Positions 28,231-37,952 are shown, counted from the first letter of the stretch. The stretch is 61,757 nucleotides of DNA from Gammaproteobacteria bacterium (GCA_030040715.1 JASHTF010000318.1:1-61757), one strand, 5' to 3'. Translations and numbers: made by a program. The notes: generated by a model not told the origin, from the sequence alone.

Positions 28231-28638
28231 TCATCGCTGCGCGCGTGCAGGTCTCGCTGCGACGGGAAAGCCCGCGTCCTTCCAGGCCTTGAAGCCGCCT
28301 TCGATGTGGCACACCGGAGCCAATCCCATGTCCTGCAATGCCGCGGTCGCCAAGCTCGAGCGCCAACCCGACTGACAGTACAGCACGAACTCCTTGCCCG
28401 AACCGAACACTTCTTTGTAATAGGGACTCTGTGGATCGACCCAGAACTCCAGCATCCCACGCGGCGCGTGCAACGCGCCCGGAATCAAGCCTTCGCGCTC
28501 GAGCTCGCGGACGTCGCGCACGTCGACGAATACAACCTGTGGGTCATCGAGCCTGCGCCGCGCTTCATCGAGGCTGAGGGTGCGGATTCGCGCCCCCGTC
28601 TCGGCGAGCAGTTGACGATAGCCCTTGGTTATCGGCAC
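28231..28638 (-). CDS. Rhodanese-like domain protein
   Basis: 135 residues, one rhodanese domain. FVDVRDVRELEREGLIPGALHAPRGMLEFW is the CH2A-like part. The active-site loop is LYCQSGWRSSLAT with Cys at about residue 88, followed by GGFKAWKDAGFPV. Likely a sulfurtransferase or sulfane-sulfur carrier. No signal peptide. It precedes the COG4315-type gene in the same orientation by about 100 bases. Confidence 0.88.
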   Translation of the reverse strand: MPITKGYRQLLAETGARIRTLSLDEARRRLDDPQVVFVDVRDVRELEREGLIPGALHAPRGMLEFWVDPQSPYYKEVFGSGKEFVLYCQSGWRSSLATAALQDMGLAPVCHIEGGFKAWKDAGFPVAARPARAQR

Positions 28639-28771
28639 CGCGACCTCACAGATCCATCGTCAACGACAGCTCGAACCGGAGTGATTCGAGTACCTGAATT
28701 AATCTGAATGGTAGCACCAAATACCCGGCCGCTTGCAGAGCGGGGCGCGGCGGGTTATATCGCAGCGTACC

Positions 28772-29092
28772 GTGACACCGACTGCTCGCAACGCGGCCCG
28801 GATCGACGTGCGGCGGCGCGCCGACTCCGATCCCCCGGAGTTCGATGTGACGGTGAGCGAGTCCGGGACCGAGACGCGCCACCGTGTCACGCTGTCCGCA
28901 TCGGACTCTCGGCGGCTCACGGGTGCAGCGTGCTCCCTGGACCAATGCGTCGCGGCGGCTTTCCGCTTTCTGCTTGAGCGCGAACCAAAGGAGGCGATCC
29001 TGCGCCGTTTCGATATCACGGTGATCGCCCGCTATTTTCCCGAGTTCGAGGCGCAGCTGCCGCGGTATGTCGTCGTCGGCGATGGGTCGTGA
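28772..29092 (+). CDS. Small conserved-looking protein of unknown function
   Basis: About 106 residues from a GTG at 28772; the ORF track starts at 28733, and neither start has a convincing RBS. The core FDVTVSESGTETRHRVTLSASDSRRLTG and CVAAAFRFLLEREPKEAILRRFDITVIARYFPEFE shows an even hydrophobic pattern and codon usage of a real gene. I recognise no domain. Lies between the rhodanese and the cupin gene. Confidence 0.55.
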   Translation: MTPTARNAARIDVRRRADSDPPEFDVTVSESGTETRHRVTLSASDSRRLTGAACSLDQCVAAAFRFLLEREPKEAILRRFDITVIARYFPEFEAQLPRYVVVGDGS

Positions 29093-29197
29093 GTAGTATA
29101 GAATGCAGGCCGCGCCGCAAGTTGCGTCGACGACGGCAAGCCTCGCCGAGCACCACGAACTCGGCCGCCGACCACGCCGTTCAAGGGGTATGGAAAG

Positions 29198-29968
29198 ATG
29201 ATCACCAGATTGTCGACAAGTGGAGCGTGGGCGCCGGTGCCGCCGCAGGCGCTGGCGCTGCTGCTGTCGGCGCTCGTGCTGCTGCCGCTGCGCATGGCTC
29301 CGGCACGCGGTGCTGAGGGCGCGCCGATCTACGCCAACCTACGGGGCGAGGTGGTGTTCGATAACGCGCGCGCCCAGGTCGAGAAGTTCGTGCTGCCGCC
29401 GGGAGCCTCGACCGGTCGCCACAGCCATCCGGCCGATCAGCTGCTGGTGTTCATCAAGGGCGGCGTGCTCAAGTCGGTGGACAGCGGGCGCTCGACGCTG
29501 TGGCGAGACGGCCGCGTGGTGTGGCATGGCGCCGGCGAGTCGGCGGACGGGGGCAGCACCAATGTCGGCACCAAGCCGATCGAGATGCTGTGGGTGACGG
29601 TCAAGCCCGTGCCGCCCGAAGCGGCGGCGACCGACATGCCGAGCAGTTGGGGGCTGGACTACCATCTCAACTATCCGAACATCCCCGGCGAGGATCTGCT
29701 CGAGAACGACCGCGTGGTCGTGCAGCGCTTCCTCGTGGCGCCCGGGCAATGGGAGGGCGTGCACGGCCACCGGCCCAACATGCTCTGGATCCACGTCAAG
29801 GGTGGGCTGTGGTCGGAGCGTACCTACAAGCAGGCGGAGACTGCCGATGACCCCGCGGCCGATGGCTCGGTCGGCTGGATGCGCGTCATACGTCCCAGCG
29901 TGGGGCACGAGTCGCACAACCGCGGCCAGGAACCGATCGATCTCATCTGGGTCACATTCAAGGATTGA
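29198..29968 (+). CDS. Exported bicupin protein
   Basis: 256 residues. The N-terminus is a hydrophobic signal (ALALLLSALVLLPLRMAPARGAEG). Two cupin barrels follow: the first has KFVLPPGASTGRHSHPADQLLVFIKGGVLKS, the second has RFLVAPGQWEGVHGHRPNMLWIHVKGGLWSER. Each supplies a G-x5-H-x-H-type half-site, so one or two metal sites are likely. The barrels end alike (MLWVTVKPV and DLIWVTFKD), suggesting duplication. Probably periplasmic; ligand unknown. Followed 25 bases later by an M13 peptidase. Confidence 0.82.
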   Translation: MITRLSTSGAWAPVPPQALALLLSALVLLPLRMAPARGAEGAPIYANLRGEVVFDNARAQVEKFVLPPGASTGRHSHPADQLLVFIKGGVLKSVDSGRSTLWRDGRVVWHGAGESADGGSTNVGTKPIEMLWVTVKPVPPEAAATDMPSSWGLDYHLNYPNIPGEDLLENDRVVVQRFLVAPGQWEGVHGHRPNMLWIHVKGGLWSERTYKQAETADDPAADGSVGWMRVIRPSVGHESHNRGQEPIDLIWVTFKD

Positions 29969-29993
29969 CGGCGCGTTGCGTCCTGATTCATAG

Positions 29994-32045
29994 ATGAAGC
30001 CAGCCGTTCGCCTGTTTCTCAGCGCCCTGCTGTTGGCCGCGATCTGCGGGGGCATCGCCGCCGGCGCCGAGCCGACCTTTCCACCCTGGGGCGTCACGCT
30101 CTCCTACATGGACCCGTCGGTGAGCCCGGGTAAGGACTTCTTCCGCTATACCAACGGCAGCTGGCTGAGGACGGCCGTCATCCCGCCGGACCGGCGCCTG
30201 GCCGGTATCAACCTCGAGATCGAGCTGCGCAACGAGGCCGAACTCAAGGAAATCATCGCGTCGCTGATGAGCAAGCCGGACGCGCAGCTCACCATCGAGG
30301 AGCGCAAGCTGCGTGACCTCTACGCCGCCTTCGAAAATACCGCGCAGATCGAAGCCGCGGGACTTGCGCCGGTGCGCTCCTACCTCGACCGGATTGCCGC
30401 TCTCGGCACCGACAAGGACATTGCCGCATTCATGGGCGCTCCGGACACGCAGGTCGATGGCCCGTTCGGGATGAATATCGAGATCGATGACAAGAACCCG
30501 GACGCTTACGCCGTGCAGTTGACGCAGTCCGGCCTGGGTATGCCCGATCGGGACTACTACCTGCTCAAGGACAAGGACAGCGCCGCGATCCGCCAGGCGT
30601 ATCGCAAATACCTCGGCGACATGCTGGCCTTTGCCGGTGTGCACGATGCCCCGCGCGCTGCGGCAGTGTATGCGCTCGAAGAGCGCATGGCGCAGGTTGA
30701 GTGGCCCGCCGCAGAGCGGCGCGAGGCCGAGAAGGTTTATAACCCGATGAGCCTGACGGCGCTGGCCCAATTCGCGCCGCAGTTTCCCTGGGAAGCGTTT
30801 TTTGCGGCTGCCGGGGTGACGCAGCGCTCTCCCAAAGGCGAGCGGATCGTGATCGTGGGCGAGAAGTCGGCATTCCCGCAGCTTGCGGCCGTGTTCGCGC
30901 ACACGCCAGTGACGGTATGGCGCGATTACCTCACCGTGCGTTGCCTGCACTCGCGCGCGAGCGACCTGCCACGCCGGGTCGACGCCACGGATTTTGGCTT
31001 CTATGGAGTGGTACTCGGTGGCCAGAAGCAGCAGCTGCCACGTGATCTGCGCGGTATCCGTCTGCTCGATGGACTCATGGGCGAAGCGCTGGGAAAACTG
31101 TACGTGGCGCGTTTTTTCCCGCCGGAAGCGAAGGCCAAGATCCGCCAGCTGGTCGCTAACCTGCTCGCGGCCTACGAGAAGGATATCGAGACGCTCAGCT
31201 GGATGAGCCCGGCGACGCGCGCCCAGGCATTGGAAAAGATCCGGCATTTCACCGTCAAGGTAGGCTATCCCGACAGCTGGCGCGACTACTCGGCACTCGA
31301 GATCGTTCCCGGCGAGCTGGTGCGTGACGTCACCAACGCCGAGGTGTTTGAGTGGAATCGAGAGCTGCGTCGCCTCGACGGTCCCGTCGACCGCAGCGAG
31401 TGGGGGATGACGCCGCCGACCGTCAATGCGTATTACGACCCCTCGCTGAATGAGATCGTATTCCCGGCGGGCATCCTGCAACCACCTTATTTCGATCCGG
31501 CCGCGGACGACGCCGTCAACTACGGGTCGATCGGCGCTGCGATCGGGCATGAGATCAGCCACGGTTTCGACGACCAGGGCAGCAAATACGACGCGTCCGG
31601 GCGGCTGCATAACTGGTGGACGGCGCAGGATCGGGCGAACTTCGATGCGCGCACCAACATGCTGGCGCAGCAGTTCGATGAGTATCAGCCACTGCCGGGC
31701 CTGCACGTCAACGGCAAGCTCACGCTCGGCGAGAACATCGCCGATTTCGCCGGACTGGTCATGGCGCACAAGGCCTACCAGCTGTCGCTGGCCGGCAGAG
31801 CGGCACCGGTGCTGAACGGATTCAGCGGCGATCAGCGTTTCTACATCGCGTACGGGCAGAGCTGGCGGGAAGTGTGGACCGATGGACTGACGCGCCAGAC
31901 GGTGCTGTCCAATCCGCACAGCCCGTCGGCATTTCGTGTCGACGGCGCGGTGCGCAATGACGACGGCTGGTACGCGGCGTTCCCGCAGATCAAGCCGGGA
32001 GACGCCTACTACCTCAAGCCAGCGGAGCGCGTGAGGCTGTGGTGA
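29994..32045 (+). CDS. M13-family (neprilysin/PepO-like) zinc metallopeptidase
   Basis: 683 residues, exported (signal peptide LFLSALLLAAICGGIAAGAE). DPSVSPGKDFFRYTNGSWLRTAVIPPDRR is the M13 N-terminal signature. The substrate-binding motif NAYYDPSLNEIVFPAGIL is intact. The zinc motif is GHEISHGFDDQG at about residue 520, the third zinc ligand lies in LGENIADFAGL, and the protein ends in the typical RVRLW. Degrades peptides in the periplasm or outside. A second, more divergent M13 gene lies at 55577. Confidence 0.94.
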   Translation: MKPAVRLFLSALLLAAICGGIAAGAEPTFPPWGVTLSYMDPSVSPGKDFFRYTNGSWLRTAVIPPDRRLAGINLEIELRNEAELKEIIASLMSKPDAQLTIEERKLRDLYAAFENTAQIEAAGLAPVRSYLDRIAALGTDKDIAAFMGAPDTQVDGPFGMNIEIDDKNPDAYAVQLTQSGLGMPDRDYYLLKDKDSAAIRQAYRKYLGDMLAFAGVHDAPRAAAVYALEERMAQVEWPAAERREAEKVYNPMSLTALAQFAPQFPWEAFFAAAGVTQRSPKGERIVIVGEKSAFPQLAAVFAHTPVTVWRDYLTVRCLHSRASDLPRRVDATDFGFYGVVLGGQKQQLPRDLRGIRLLDGLMGEALGKLYVARFFPPEAKAKIRQLVANLLAAYEKDIETLSWMSPATRAQALEKIRHFTVKVGYPDSWRDYSALEIVPGELVRDVTNAEVFEWNRELRRLDGPVDRSEWGMTPPTVNAYYDPSLNEIVFPAGILQPPYFDPAADDAVNYGSIGAAIGHEISHGFDDQGSKYDASGRLHNWWTAQDRANFDARTNMLAQQFDEYQPLPGLHVNGKLTLGENIADFAGLVMAHKAYQLSLAGRAAPVLNGFSGDQRFYIAYGQSWREVWTDGLTRQTVLSNPHSPSAFRVDGAVRNDDGWYAAFPQIKPGDAYYLKPAERVRLW

Positions 32046-32091
32046 TCGGCGGGTTGCGCGCGTGCGCGGCGCGCCGCCGCACCCGACGGCG

Positions 32092-32757
32092 CTAGGAGTG
32101 CGGCGCGCGGGCGGCGGCGATCAACGCCGGAAAATCGATCTGCGCGGACGGACCGGTGAGGATGTGGTCACCGACCACGAAGCCGGGCGTCTGAAAGATG
32201 CGCAGCCCCCGCGCCAGATTGAAGTTGGCGATGATCTCGCTGGTGATGGCGGGCGCGGCCATGTCGCGGCGCAGCTGCGTGAGGTTCAACCCCACCTGCT
32301 TGGCGGTGGTGAAGATCGCGGCTTCCTCCCAGGGTCCGCGATAGGCCATGAGCGCATCGTGAAACTGGCGGTATTTGTGCTGGCGCATCGAGGCGAGCGA
32401 GGCTTTCGCGGCAGTCAGCGATTCCGGCGTCAGGATCGGAAACTCCTTCAGGATGAGCCTGACGTGCGCATCGGAGCGCAATGCGTCCTCGAGTCGGGGC
32501 TCGACCGCCTTGCAGTAGGGACACGCATAATCGTAGAACTCCACGATCGTGACGTCGCCGTGCGGATCGCCGATCACGGGGGAATTCGGATCATCGCGCA
32601 ACGCCTGCCGGTGAGCCGCTACCGCCTCATCGGCAGCCGGCGGTGGCACGGGCACCGCAGCGTAGGCCGGTGCCATCGGCCCAAACCACGCCGCCATGAG
32701 GGAGGCCAGCACCACCGGCAGCCAGGACCGGCGTGCGCCGCTATCGTTGGTCGCCAT
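32092..32757 (-). CDS. Periplasmic DsbA-family thiol oxidoreductase
   Basis: 221 residues. Signal peptide with a twin Arg near the start (ARRSWLPVVLASLMAAWFGPMAPAYA). After a linker comes the thioredoxin-like DsbA fold: VTIVEFYDYACPYCKAVEPRLE with the CPYC active site at about residues 79-82, and the cis-Pro loop IFQTPGFVVGDHILTG. It belongs to the Com1/BdbD-like thiol-disulfide exchange group. Function: disulfide formation or isomerisation in exported proteins. Convergent with the M13 gene. Confidence 0.9.
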   Translation of the reverse strand: MATNDSGARRSWLPVVLASLMAAWFGPMAPAYAAVPVPPPAADEAVAAHRQALRDDPNSPVIGDPHGDVTIVEFYDYACPYCKAVEPRLEDALRSDAHVRLILKEFPILTPESLTAAKASLASMRQHKYRQFHDALMAYRGPWEEAAIFTTAKQVGLNLTQLRRDMAAPAITSEIIANFNLARGLRIFQTPGFVVGDHILTGPSAQIDFPALIAAARAPHS

Positions 32758-32832
32758 CGTTCTGACCTCGACTGATGAATCCCGGTCTCAAAGTATAGCC
32801 AAGTGCTCCGATGCTGGAGCGCGGCGCGACCG

Positions 32833-34590
32833 TCAATGCTGAGCCGGGAGCGTCAAGGCGACCCCACGCCCGCGGGGGTCGGCCGCGGCATCGCAGTGCG
32901 AATCCGAGCAAGCGATGGCCTCAATGTCACCGTTCCAGCCCTGATTGACGATGTGGTAGCCGCGCGCCGCGAGCTGGGCGTGCACCGCGGGCGAAAGCCC
33001 GCCGTACGCCTCCTCGAAGATGGTGTCCGGCGGCAGCAGCTGATGGTGCACGCGTACCGCCGCGACCGCATTCTTCAGGGATAGATGATAGTCATGCCAG
33101 TCTGTGATGACCTGGAAGATCGAGGTAGCGATACGCGAGCCGCCGGGCGTGCCGATGACCAGCGCGACGTGACCGTGCGAGGTGAGGATCGTCGGCGTCA
33201 TCGTCGACAGCGGCCGCTTGCCGGGCGCGATGGCATTCGCCGTACCGCCGACGACACCGTATAGATTCGGTGTGCCCGGCTTCGAGGAAAAGTCGTCCAT
33301 CTCGTTGTTGAGCAGAAAGCCTGCACCTTCCACCACGACACCGGAGCCGAAGTCATCGTTGAGCGTGTAGGTGTTGGAGACGGCGTTGCCGGCGCGGTCG
33401 ACGATCGAGAAATGTGTCGTGTCGTGGTGCTGAGGAGATCCAGGGCGCTGAGAGGGCTCGGGACGCTCGGAGAGCCCGGGATGCACCGCGGCGGTCGGCG
33501 TGGGCCGATCCAAGCTGACCTCGGCCGCCCGCCGCGCCAGGTACGCGGGCGCGAGCAGCGCCGCGACCGGTGCCGAGGTGTAGTCCGGGTCGCCGAGGTA
33601 GTCGGCGCGGTCGGCAAACACGCGCTTCTCGATCTCGGCCAGCAGGTGCACGTATTGCGTTGAGTTCAGCGCGACGCCAGCGAACGCCGAGGTGAGGTCG
33701 GCCTTCATGCCGAGCATGGACGCCAGCATGATGCCGCCCGAGCTCGGCAGCGGCGCAGTGATCACGTGGAAGCCCGCCCACTCGCTCGTGAGGGGTGCGC
33801 GCCAGCGCACCGAGTAGTGCGCCAGATCCGCACTGGTGATGATGCCGTGGTCCCGCTCCATCTCGGCGACCAGCAAGGCCGCCGTGTTTCCCGTATAAAA
33901 ACCGCGGGCGCCATCGGCGGCGATGCGGCTGAGGGTCGTCTCCAGCTCCGGCTGCTGGAACGTCTCGCCCGCACGCATCGCACCGTAGTAGCGCGCAAAG
34001 TTGGTTCTGTCCGCGAGCTCGTGCGCGCGCTCGTCGCGCTCGGCTACCAGCATCGGGCTCACGACGAAGCCGTCGTGGGCGTAGTGGATCGCCGGGGCGA
34101 GGTCGCGTGACCACGGTAGCCGTCCAAAGCGCTGGTGCAGGGCCCAGAGCCCGGCGACGGTGCCCGGAATCCCCGCGGCCCGGGCTCCAATGGTGCTCGC
34201 ATCAGGAATGACGTTGCCCGCCGGGTCGAGATACATGTCGCGCGTTGCGGCGGCGGGCGCAGACTCGCGATAATCGAGAAAGTACTCGTGTCCGCTCATA
34301 TAGACCGTCGCGAAGCCGCCGCCACCGAGGTTGCCGGCCTCGGGATAGGTCACGGCGAGCGTGAATGCGAGTGCCACCGCGGCATCAACTGCGTTGCCGC
34401 CGGCATCGAGGATCTCGCGCGCGGCCTGCGCGCCGTACTTATCCGGCGAAGCGACCGCGGCCTGTTGAGCCGCCTGGAGGCCTTGCGCCTGCACCGATGG
34501 TGCCTGCGCCGGCAACATCAGTGCGAGGGCCAGGAGCGCGAGCAGCGGCGTGCGGCCCGTCGACGGTCGCGCGCCAGAGGAGTTGTTCAT
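32833..34590 (-). CDS. ggt: Gamma-glutamyltransferase (GGT)
   Basis: 585 residues from the ATG at 34590 (track extends to 34668). Signal peptide MNNSSGARPSTGRTPLLALLALALMLPAQAPSVQA. The precursor contains DAGGNAVDAAVALAFTLAVTYPEAGNLGGGGF, the GGT hallmark. Autocleavage gives a new N-terminal Thr in HDTTHFSIVDRAGNAVSNTYTLN (about residue 391). The binding region NNEMDDFSSKPG and GGTANAIAPGKRPLSTMTPTI complete the family. Periplasmic cleavage or transfer of gamma-glutamyl groups, e.g. glutathione. Its start codon overlaps that of the divergent class V aminotransferase within the tetramer CATG. Confidence 0.94.
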   Translation of the reverse strand: MNNSSGARPSTGRTPLLALLALALMLPAQAPSVQAQGLQAAQQAAVASPDKYGAQAAREILDAGGNAVDAAVALAFTLAVTYPEAGNLGGGGFATVYMSGHEYFLDYRESAPAAATRDMYLDPAGNVIPDASTIGARAAGIPGTVAGLWALHQRFGRLPWSRDLAPAIHYAHDGFVVSPMLVAERDERAHELADRTNFARYYGAMRAGETFQQPELETTLSRIAADGARGFYTGNTAALLVAEMERDHGIITSADLAHYSVRWRAPLTSEWAGFHVITAPLPSSGGIMLASMLGMKADLTSAFAGVALNSTQYVHLLAEIEKRVFADRADYLGDPDYTSAPVAALLAPAYLARRAAEVSLDRPTPTAAVHPGLSERPEPSQRPGSPQHHDTTHFSIVDRAGNAVSNTYTLNDDFGSGVVVEGAGFLLNNEMDDFSSKPGTPNLYGVVGGTANAIAPGKRPLSTMTPTILTSHGHVALVIGTPGGSRIATSIFQVITDWHDYHLSLKNAVAAVRVHHQLLPPDTIFEEAYGGLSPAVHAQLAARGYHIVNQGWNGDIEAIACSDSHCDAAADPRGRGVALTLPAQH

Positions 34591-35800
34591 GCGAGAGAGT
34601 CCTGCAGAATCGGCCGCAGCAGCCCTGGCCACGTGGCGCGAGGATACCCCAGGAGTAGGACAGCGCATACACCTGAATAACGCCGGCGCAGCGCTGGTTC
34701 CGGCTTGCGTAGCGCGCGCCGTAGCGGATTACCTCGCGCGGGAAGCGATCCGAGGCGGCTACGAGCTCGCGGATGAGGCGGCGGCGGCCATCGAGGCGAG
34801 CTATGCGGCCGTCGCCGCGTTGCTGGCGGCCGCGCCGCGCAACGTCGCCATCGTTGAGAACGCGACGGTCGCATTCTTTCAGGCGCTGTCGGCGTTCGAC
34901 TTCGAGCCCGGAGACGTCATCGTCACGACACGCAACGACTACATCTCGAATCAACTCGCGTATTTGTCGCTCGCGCAGCGACGCGGCGTCGTGATTCGGC
35001 GGGCCGAGGATCAGCCCGCCGGTGGGGTTGATCCGGAGTCCGTGCGCGCGTGCCTGCGCGAGCCGCGCGTCCGACTCCTTGCCGTTACCTGGGTGCCGAC
35101 CAACTCGGGACTGGTGCAGCCGGTGGAGACCCTCGGCGGCATCGCCGAGGAGGCAGGCGTGCCCTACCTCGTCGATGCCTGCCAAGCCGCCGGCGAGCTT
35201 GCGATCGACGTCGCGCGGCTGCGGTGCGACTTCCTGTCGGCGACCGCGCGCAAGTACCTGCGTGGTCCGCGCGGCATCGGATTCCTGTATGTGTCGGACC
35301 GCGCTCTGTCCCGTGGACTGTTTCCGCTGTACGTCGATATGCGCGGTGCGAACTGGTGCAGCGCCGATGCGTTCGAGCTCACGGCCGACGCCCGCCGTTT
35401 CGAGAATTGGGAATTCTCGTACGCGCTGGTGCTCGGACTCGGCGCGGCAGCTCGCTATGCGCTCGAGGTCGGCGTCGAGCGCGGTGGCGGCCGCGCCCGC
35501 GCGCTCGCGCAGACCCTGCGAGCCAGCCTGCGCGGCAAACTCGGATGGCGAGTGCTCGATCGGGGCGAGCACCTCGCGGCGATCGTCACGGTCGAGGTGC
35601 CGGGAATACCCGCCCCGGAGCTCGTGCTGCGGCTGCGCGAGCGCGGCATCAATACCTCAGCGACGCTGCGCGACTACGCCGTCATCGACATGGACGAAAA
35701 GCGCGTGGTGTCCGCCCTGCGAGTCTCGCCGCATTACTACAACACCGAGACCGAGCTGGCAGCCTTGGTGAGCGCGCTCGAATCGCTCGCCGCGGCTTGA
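34589..35800 (+). CDS. Class V aminotransferase (SufS/kynureninase-like fold)
   Basis: 403 residues. PLP enzyme of the NifS-like class V fold: HLNNAGAALVPACVARAVADYL near the N-terminus, LVDACQAAGELAIDV (PLP Asp), and the PLP Lys in SATARKYLRGPRGIGFLYV at about residue 222. Lys follows Arg, not a typical cysteine desulfurase His-Lys, so an isopenicillin-epimerase-like or aminotransferase role is likelier than desulfuration. The start at 34589 is supported by AGAGGAG upstream, which lies within the ggt coding sequence. Confidence 0.87.
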   Translation: MRESPAESAAAALATWREDTPGVGQRIHLNNAGAALVPACVARAVADYLAREAIRGGYELADEAAAAIEASYAAVAALLAAAPRNVAIVENATVAFFQALSAFDFEPGDVIVTTRNDYISNQLAYLSLAQRRGVVIRRAEDQPAGGVDPESVRACLREPRVRLLAVTWVPTNSGLVQPVETLGGIAEEAGVPYLVDACQAAGELAIDVARLRCDFLSATARKYLRGPRGIGFLYVSDRALSRGLFPLYVDMRGANWCSADAFELTADARRFENWEFSYALVLGLGAAARYALEVGVERGGGRARALAQTLRASLRGKLGWRVLDRGEHLAAIVTVEVPGIPAPELVLRLRERGINTSATLRDYAVIDMDEKRVVSALRVSPHYYNTETELAALVSALESLAAA

Positions 35801-35830
35801 TGGCGCGGTAGTCGGCTGCCTACCGTTGCC

Positions 35831-37762
35831 TCAGCGTGGGTCGGTCACGACGTCCACGAGTGCCGGCTCACCGCGGCGCACGACCGCGACCGCGCGCGCC
35901 AACGCCGGGGCGAGGTCCTTCGGATCGGTGATCGGGCCCTCGGCGTGGACGCCGAATCCCCGCGCCACGGTAGCGTAGTCGATGTTGGGGTCGCTCAATG
36001 TGGTGCCGATGTAGGCCTTGTCGATACCGCGCTGGCGACGGTTCGCCATCGCCTGCAGGTACATGTACTCCATGTGATAGGCGCGGTTGTTATGCATCAC
36101 GTAGAGGATCGGAATGCGATGATGGGCTGTCACCCACAGCGTGCTCGGGGTGAAATTCAGGTCGCCGTCCGGCTGCATGCACACGCTGAGCCGCCCGTGC
36201 GCCTTGTTGGCGAGCGCCGCTCCGGCCGATGCCGGTAACATGTAGCCGACGCCGCCGCCGCCGTCGCCTCCGTTCCAAGAGTGCGGCCGATCGAGATTCC
36301 ACAGGCGACGCGGCCAGCTCACGCCGCTGCCGACCAGCGACCAATCCAAACCGGCGATCTGTGCATACAGCTCGGCGCTCAGACGCGCGGTAGAGATGGG
36401 GCTTGCGTCCCAGCCGATGGTCGCTTGCTCGCGCACGCGCGCGAGCGCCTGCTGCTGCTCTTCGGCCAGTTTCTTGGCGCGCGCCTCGCGCATGCTCTGA
36501 CCACCGCTGGCTCCGAGGCGCTTCTTCACCAACTCCGTGAGCAGCGGCAAGCTGTCTTCCCCATCGCCCGCGATCGCCAGATCGACCGCCTCGTAGCGCT
36601 GGAAATTCTGATAGTTGGCCTTCAGGTACAGATCGGTCGAGCCCAGCGTCGCGAGCTTGGCGCCCGGCTTCGGCCTCCATACGGTCGCCCGCTCGACGCG
36701 ATCGCGCAGGATGTGCGTCGCGTTGAATACGCTCTCAACCTCGATGCCGAGGATCAGATCGGCCTGTGTCACGTCCCCGCCGTGCAGCGGATGGAGCGAG
36801 GGGAAATTCATGCGCTGACCGGTATCGATCACGGCGCATTGCAGCGTCTCGGCGAGCTCGACCAGCCGCCCCATGGCGGCATCCGTGCGCGCGACGCGGC
36901 CGCAGACCAGCACCGGGTACTCGGCTGCCACCAGCATCCGGGCCAGCTCATCGAGCGCGTTCGGGTCGCCGACCGGCGGCGCCAGACGCGAGAGCGCCGG
37001 GATCTGCAGGCTGGCACGATCGGGGATCGGTCCCTCCTGCAGGAACTGATCGAGCGATATCAACACCGGTCCCATCGGCGGCGTGGTGGCGATCTTGTAG
37101 GCACGCACCGCAGACTCGGCGAAATGCTGCAGATTGAGCGGCTGATCGTCCCACTTGAGGTAGTCGCGAACCGGGCCGGCCGGATCCAGCGCGGCATGCT
37201 GCCACTCGAAGTCATAGAGGCGCTTGTCGGCGGCGGCGATGTTACCGATCAGCAGGTACACCGGCGCGCGATCGCACCAGGCGTTGTACAGCGCCATCGC
37301 CGCATGCTGCAGGCCCACGGTGCCATGGGCGATGGCCGCCATCGGCTTGCCGGCAATCTTGGCGTAGCCATGCGCCATCGCCACCGCGATCTCCTCGTGC
37401 GGGCAGGTGATGATCTCAGGCTTGGTATTGCCGCCGTAGTTGAGGACTGACTCGTGCAGTCCGCGGAAGGTCGACGCGCACATGGTGGCGAGATAGTCGA
37501 GGTCGAGCGTCTTGAGGACGTCGACCATGAAATCGCCGCCGCTCGAGCTCAGCGTCCCGGGATCGTCGTGCGGTGGTTGCGTGTCGTCGGGGTTGGGTGG
37601 TGGGGGTCCGGTGCGCACCGGCTCGGTCGCTGCCTGCGCGCCGCGGCTGACCGCCGGGGTGAGCGCGGTCGCGGCGCCGGCAATCGTGGCTCCCTTGAGA
37701 AAATCACGTCGTGTGGTGGCGCTGCTGCTGGGATCGTTGTCTTGGCTCACTGGTGACCGCAC
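35831..37762 (-). CDS. Tat-exported thiamine-pyrophosphate enzyme (acetolactate-synthase-like)
   Basis: 643 residues. Tat signal TTRRDFLKGATIAGAATALTPAVSRGAQAA. The TPP-binding Pyr domain has CPHEEIAVAMAHGYAKIAGKPMA with the catalytic Glu. A central domain follows (VLVCGRVARTDAAMGRLVELAETL). The PP domain shows MQPDGDLNFTPSTLWVTAHHRIPILYVMHNN, a variant of the GDG...NN TPP motif (here DGD...NN). TPP decarboxylases and carboligases are normally cytoplasmic, so Tat export is unusual and would need cofactor loading before export. Divergent from the aldolase/SDR gene. Confidence 0.85.
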   Translation of the reverse strand: MRSPVSQDNDPSSSATTRRDFLKGATIAGAATALTPAVSRGAQAATEPVRTGPPPPNPDDTQPPHDDPGTLSSSGGDFMVDVLKTLDLDYLATMCASTFRGLHESVLNYGGNTKPEIITCPHEEIAVAMAHGYAKIAGKPMAAIAHGTVGLQHAAMALYNAWCDRAPVYLLIGNIAAADKRLYDFEWQHAALDPAGPVRDYLKWDDQPLNLQHFAESAVRAYKIATTPPMGPVLISLDQFLQEGPIPDRASLQIPALSRLAPPVGDPNALDELARMLVAAEYPVLVCGRVARTDAAMGRLVELAETLQCAVIDTGQRMNFPSLHPLHGGDVTQADLILGIEVESVFNATHILRDRVERATVWRPKPGAKLATLGSTDLYLKANYQNFQRYEAVDLAIAGDGEDSLPLLTELVKKRLGASGGQSMREARAKKLAEEQQQALARVREQATIGWDASPISTARLSAELYAQIAGLDWSLVGSGVSWPRRLWNLDRPHSWNGGDGGGGVGYMLPASAGAALANKAHGRLSVCMQPDGDLNFTPSTLWVTAHHRIPILYVMHNNRAYHMEYMYLQAMANRRQRGIDKAYIGTTLSDPNIDYATVARGFGVHAEGPITDPKDLAPALARAVAVVRRGEPALVDVVTDPR

Positions 37763-37952
37763 GGCCTATCAAGCCGTCCCCCGAGGCGCACTGAAGATGC
37801 ACTGTGCGAACGATAGGCTAGCGCGGGGCAATGGGGCCGGCAAGGTGCGTCGACCACCACTCTCGACCGCCAGCTCACCCGCTGGATGCTGATTCGTCCA
37901 TTCGCGGCCAAGCTATATTAGGGGCCGGGCGGGGACGTTCACGAGAGGTCGA

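Noticed and set aside
29988-31919. 643-residue minus ORF opposite the M13 peptidase
   Set aside because: Shadow of the M13 gene, which has all family motifs; the minus frame has none.
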